NCBI GenBank assembly: GCA_030041305.1
Contig: JASHOC010000345.1
Location: forward strand, 1-64,000
DNA from: Acidobacteriaceae bacterium
Lineage (GTDB): Bacteria; Acidobacteriota; Terriglobia; Terriglobales; Acidobacteriaceae
DNA: 64,000 nt
Reading direction: 5' to 3'
The translations under genes and the position numbers were made by a program. The notes under the pieces are model-generated. The model was not told the DNA's origin. It saw only the letters and a program-made list of their open reading frames with translations, and made no database searches. Positions 61,089-64,000 of this stretch are shown here, one piece after another; positions within the stretch are counted from its first letter, which is position 1, and every line of letters begins with the position of its first letter.

Positions 61089-62120
61089 ATGTTTGTTCTC
61101 ACGCTCGCAATCGTGGTTGTCGCCACAGTCCTGATCGCCGCAGGGGCCTTGTATCAATATGTTGGCTGCCGCCGTGACCGGCTGCTCTACGCCAACGACG
61201 GACGCTGGGTGACGATCGCGCGCGGATCGAGACTCTACCTGCTTGAAAAAGGGTCGGGAGGCCCCACGGTTCTTTTTGAGTCGGGAATCGGCGCGACCAA
61301 TTTGAATTGGCGGCGCGTTCAAGAAACGGTGGCGCAATTTACGGGGACGGCGTCGTATGACCGCGGCGGACTGGGCTGGAGCAGCCCTTGCCGCACGCCG
61401 CGCACCCCCGGCAATATCGCGGCGGAGTTGCACGCCATGCTGGAGCGCGCCGGGATCAAGCCGCCCTTTATTTTGGTGGGGCATTCGTTTGGCGGGCTCG
61501 TGATGCACCGCTTTGCGCTGATGTATCCGGATGAAGTGGCGGGGGTGGTGCTGGTGGATCCGATGCGCTGTGAGGAGTGGCCGCCGCTGGACCCCAGCAA
61601 ACAAAGTGAGCTGGACCGGGGCATCAAGCTCATCGGCATTGCCGCGCCGATCGCGTATTGCGGACTGGCCCGGCTGGCGGTCACTTCGCTCTTTTGCCGT
61701 TCCGGAGAGCTATCGAGCAGGCTGGCGGGAGTGGCCGGCGCGGGCGGCCAGCATGTGCTGGCGCGCCTCAAGACTGAAGTGGGCAAGATGCCGCGTCAGC
61801 TGTGGCCGGTGGTGGCGGCGCACTGGTCCCGGCCGGGATTCTATTGGGGCATGCGCAGCCATATTGAATCGATCCCCGAGACGGTGAAGGAGATGCACGC
61901 CGCGGCGCCCATCCGCGAAATTCCGGTGACGGTCTTAACCCCGGGCCGGTCGACGCCCCTGACGCCGGCGCATCTCGCTCGCATCGGTGACCAGGTGCGG
62001 CAAGTGATTGCGCCCGCCAGCGCGCATTGGATCCATCTCGACGAGCCGGAGTTGGTGGTTGACTCGATTCGCGCCATGGTTGCCGCGGTTGCTTCCGAAC
62101 CCGTTGCCGCGACGGTTTGA
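61089..62120 (+). CDS. Alpha/beta-hydrolase, membrane-anchored
   Basis: A 343-residue protein with an N-terminal TM/signal anchor (LTLAIVVVATVLIAAGALYQY). The alpha/beta-hydrolase fold has an oxyanion-side VLFESGIG, the nucleophile elbow VGHSFGGLVM (Ser near residue 139), YPDEVAGVVLVDP, and a late SAHWIHLDEPELV supplying the His. This looks like the esterase/haloalkane-type group with a tyrosyl or lid region after DP. The substrate is unknown. It starts 24 bp after the LolA-like gene, possibly in the same transcript. Confidence 0.86.
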   Translation: MFVLTLAIVVVATVLIAAGALYQYVGCRRDRLLYANDGRWVTIARGSRLYLLEKGSGGPTVLFESGIGATNLNWRRVQETVAQFTGTASYDRGGLGWSSPCRTPRTPGNIAAELHAMLERAGIKPPFILVGHSFGGLVMHRFALMYPDEVAGVVLVDPMRCEEWPPLDPSKQSELDRGIKLIGIAAPIAYCGLARLAVTSLFCRSGELSSRLAGVAGAGGQHVLARLKTEVGKMPRQLWPVVAAHWSRPGFYWGMRSHIESIPETVKEMHAAAPIREIPVTVLTPGRSTPLTPAHLARIGDQVRQVIAPASAHWIHLDEPELVVDSIRAMVAAVASEPVAATV

Positions 62121-62335
62121 CCCGTAGGCCCCCTTGCCCATGCACGCTCGTCACGCCGTCGGAAATTGCGATCGGGCGGCCGGCGCTCGAGCCCGCCGTA
62201 AGCTGGGCGCAATCAATTCGCGGTCATCGGAGCTGACCTTTTGCGGGCAGGTTCGTCTTAACAGCAGATCTGGGAACTGCGGCGCCATCGGTGGCATCGA
62301 GAAAAATGCCGTAGACCCCATGGTAGACTGCACTT

Positions 62336-62710
62336 ATGGCAAGCATCTCTGGCGCTTGGCGGGCTATTTGCCGCAGAGCTTTGGTTTGTGGATTGTGCCT
62401 GCTGGCGCTGTCTTTCGCGATGGAAGCGAAGATGGCTTGGTATCGCCCTTCGGCCGACCTGGACTCGGGCATCAGCGCCGCCAAAGCTAGGCCAGCAGAT
62501 TTGCCCAGAGTGGTGAACCACGGCGCTCCTGCGCCTGATCCCGTTCATCCCCGCATTCCGTTCGCTGTCTCAGCGGCATTCTCCTTGGCGTTGATCGCCG
62601 CAGCGGATCGTTGGGAACGGCCTGACTCTGTGCGCGGGGGCGTGCGGGCCGCCGCCAAAGCGTATTTCTCTCCGTTTCTTTTCTTCCGGCCTCCGCCTGC
62701 CCTCGCGTAA
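62336..62710 (+). CDS. Small membrane/secreted protein of unknown function (124 aa)
   Basis: A 124-residue protein with a hydrophobic N-terminus after a short basic start (ICRRALVCGLCLLALSFAMEAKMAWYRP), a Pro/Asp-rich middle and a second hydrophobic stretch (PFAVSAAFSLALIAAADRW), ending PFLFFRPPPALA. No family is recognised. The codon pattern and topology look genuine, but no strong RBS is visible. It lies in a 1-kb region between the hydrolase and the RND adaptor. Confidence 0.55.
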   Translation: MASISGAWRAICRRALVCGLCLLALSFAMEAKMAWYRPSADLDSGISAAKARPADLPRVVNHGAPAPDPVHPRIPFAVSAAFSLALIAAADRWERPDSVRGGVRAAAKAYFSPFLFFRPPPALA

Positions 62711-63146
62711 CCCGCCTCTCGACATTTCCGATCTCGTTTTCACCCTGTGCGCCGTGGAGCGTATCGGGCGAGCAGTTCGGGAAAGGGACGCGGACTGGCG
62801 GTGAACTCATGCGCATCCGGAAATGTGCTTCTGCGCTGCATTTCAGATTTGAGCCTCTTTGAAAACCATGCAGCGGGCCGGAGGGCGCGATTGCGAAGCC
62901 GTGGATGCGATTTTGCGCGCTATGGTTCGAGCGCCGAGTTTGCCGCCCTCAACTGAGGGCGGCTTCCCGAAGCGTCGCAAAGCGCGGTTCAGCGCCGATG
63001 AAAATCTTGCGTTATTTCAGGGGCCGCAGGAAAACCGATTTAAGTCAATCAGGCATCCAACAGCGTGCTTTTGGCCGTTCGGTTATCCACTTCCCCGACT
63101 GCAAGCGGGCAAGTTAACACAATGATTACCCAGGAGCGAACCAGGT
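62711..63146. other. 436-base intergenic region upstream of the RND adaptor
   Basis: The short open frames here (e.g. 62859-63125) are Arg/Pro-rich, lack ribosome binding sites and look spurious. The right part is AT-richer and probably contains the promoter of the efflux adaptor. No operator was recognised. Confidence 0.4.
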
Positions 63147-64000
63147 ATGCATAAGCAGGTACGGTTGACTTTAGCCATGATGGCGCTCTGCGCGCCCTTG
63201 GGTTTAGTGGCGTGTCATAGCGGCGGCAACACCACCGCTACGGCGGCCACCATACCGTCGGCGCGCGTGGCGGCCGCCAAGCGCGGTGACATTTCCCATG
63301 TGCTCACGCTGGCCGGCCAATTCCAGCCGTACCAGATGGTCGACGTTCATCCCAAAGTGAGCGGTTACATGAAGCGCATTAACGTCGATATTGGCGACAT
63401 CGTTCACCAGGGACAGACGCTGGCGGTTCTGGAAGTGCCGGAATTGAAAGCGCAGTTGCAGGCAACGGTTTTCGAATTGAAGCAGAGCCAGGAGGAGATC
63501 ATGCGCGCGCAACATGAGATCAAGCGCGCCGAGGCTCTGAATTACGCGCTGCACGCGGAATCAATGCGTCTGCAGCAGGCGGCGGCGACGCGCCCGGGTC
63601 TGATCGCGCAACAGGAGTTGGACGACGCGCAATCGAAAGATTTGTCGTCGCAGGCGCAGGTGGATGCGGCCAAAGCCGCCATGGCGGCGGCGCAACAGCG
63701 TGCAGAAGCCGCAAAGTCCGATAACCAGCGCGTGCAGGCCCTGGAAGATTACACCAATGTGACTGCGCCCATCGACGGCGTGGTGGTCTGGCGCTACGCC
63801 GACACCGGCGCCTTAATCCAGGGCGGCACGAACTCCAATGACGCTACGCTGCCCATCGTCCGCATCGCGCAAAGTCAATTGCTGCGCCTGCGCATGCCGG
63901 TGCCCGAGGACGACGTGAGGTTCATTCGCGAAGGCGACATCGTGAGCGTGCGCGTGGACGCCGTCGGCCGTTCCTTCACGGGCAAGGTGGTGCGCTTTAC
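63147..64000 (+). CDS. RND efflux periplasmic adaptor lipoprotein (HlyD/MFP family), 3' truncated by window end
   Basis: 284 codons are present and still open at the edge. The signal peptide ends in the lipobox LVAC (Cys near residue 23), so it is a lipoprotein. Biotinyl-lipoyl-like halves are seen at VDVHPKVSGYMKRINVDIGD, then IVHQGQTLAVLE and TNVTAPIDGVVVWRY. They flank a long alpha-helical hairpin (about residues 95-195: LKAQLQATVFELKQSQEEI, then AQVDAAKAAMAAAQQRAEA). The beta-barrel domain follows (LLRLRMPVPEDDVRFIREGD). It connects an RND pump, presumably encoded just outside, to an outer-membrane channel. AGGAG precedes the ATG. Confidence 0.92.
   Translation, partial: MHKQVRLTLAMMALCAPLGLVACHSGGNTTATAATIPSARVAAAKRGDISHVLTLAGQFQPYQMVDVHPKVSGYMKRINVDIGDIVHQGQTLAVLEVPELKAQLQATVFELKQSQEEIMRAQHEIKRAEALNYALHAESMRLQQAAATRPGLIAQQELDDAQSKDLSSQAQVDAAKAAMAAAQQRAEAAKSDNQRVQALEDYTNVTAPIDGVVVWRYADTGALIQGGTNSNDATLPIVRIAQSQLLRLRMPVPEDDVRFIREGDIVSVRVDAVGRSFTGKVVRF

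Noticed and set aside
62859-63125. 88-codon plus-strand frame upstream of the RND adaptor
   Set aside because: No ribosome binding site, Arg/Pro-rich sequence, and it covers the expected promoter region of the downstream gene.

Overview
The window reads as a chromosomal segment of an Acidobacteriota bacterium, probably class Terriglobia. This is an inference from several features together: a GC-rich genome, an HspR-type repressor with a HAIR-like site at dnaK, HpnI-type hopanoid glycosylation, several small membrane or secreted proteins of a kind I associate with this phylum, a TolB-propeller S9 peptidase, and glycan-degrading enzymes. No rRNA, tRNA, CRISPR array, prophage or complete insertion sequence was recognised. 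Most genes are housekeeping or metabolic and are scattered in short operons on both strands.

Layout. 1-6.4 kb: the first codons of a tyrosine recombinase (minus strand), an MFS exporter, mlaE-mlaF lipid-transport genes, and a GMC dehydrogenase with its Tat-exported small subunit. 6.6-15 kb: an S9 peptidase, a NatAB-like ABC exporter, a four-gene minus-strand cluster (DUF1648 protein, XRE regulator, two tiny membrane proteins), ribosomal L21 and L27, a 7-TM protein and a small secreted peptide. 15-25 kb: gyrB, a GH39-like glycosidase, a CoA-disulfide-reductase/rhodanese fusion, a cysteine-desulfurase-like protein, a nitronate monooxygenase interrupted near its 3' end by a mobile element, and a Mut7-C RNase. 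25-33 kb: GH105 and kduI (uronate/pectin use), a secreted cupin, gnd, hutH and a 75-residue conserved protein. 33-42 kb: a CPA2 antiporter, ribBA, a SLATT-like membrane protein, a deoxyhypusine-synthase-like protein, an 11-heme cytochrome c with its cytochrome b, and a nucleotide-sugar epimerase. 42-48 kb: a DoxX protein, a UDP-sugar dehydrogenase, and a membrane FeS protein with etfBA (an ETF:quinone oxidoreductase-like unit). 48-52 kb: dnaK, dnaJ and hspR. 52-64 kb: hpnI, an ArnT-like glycosyltransferase, ppx/gppA, sixA, a zinc-ribbon protein, a LolD-like ATPase with a LolA-like protein, a hydrolase, and the start of an RND adaptor lipoprotein.

The most distinctive content is between the genes. 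Family A is a 113-bp TA-flanked inverted-repeat element in five copies. All five have the same orientation and all lie at or just after the 3' end of plus-strand genes. One lies inside the nitronate monooxygenase gene, where conceptual excision restores a family-like C-terminus. Family B is a ~310-bp TA-flanked palindromic element in two copies, inverted relative to each other. Its terminal arms have diverged between copies but match within each copy, and an internal hairpin shows compensating changes. Each copy sits 30-40 bp upstream of a start codon (mlaE, ppx). Family C is a ~110-bp structured sequence in two copies, both immediately 5' of a start codon (S9 peptidase, gnd) and in the same orientation relative to that gene. 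It has a base-paired closing stem with compensating substitutions, so it could be a cis-acting leader RNA. Degenerate 7-bp tandem arrays also recur between genes. These three element families are the best candidates here for something undescribed.
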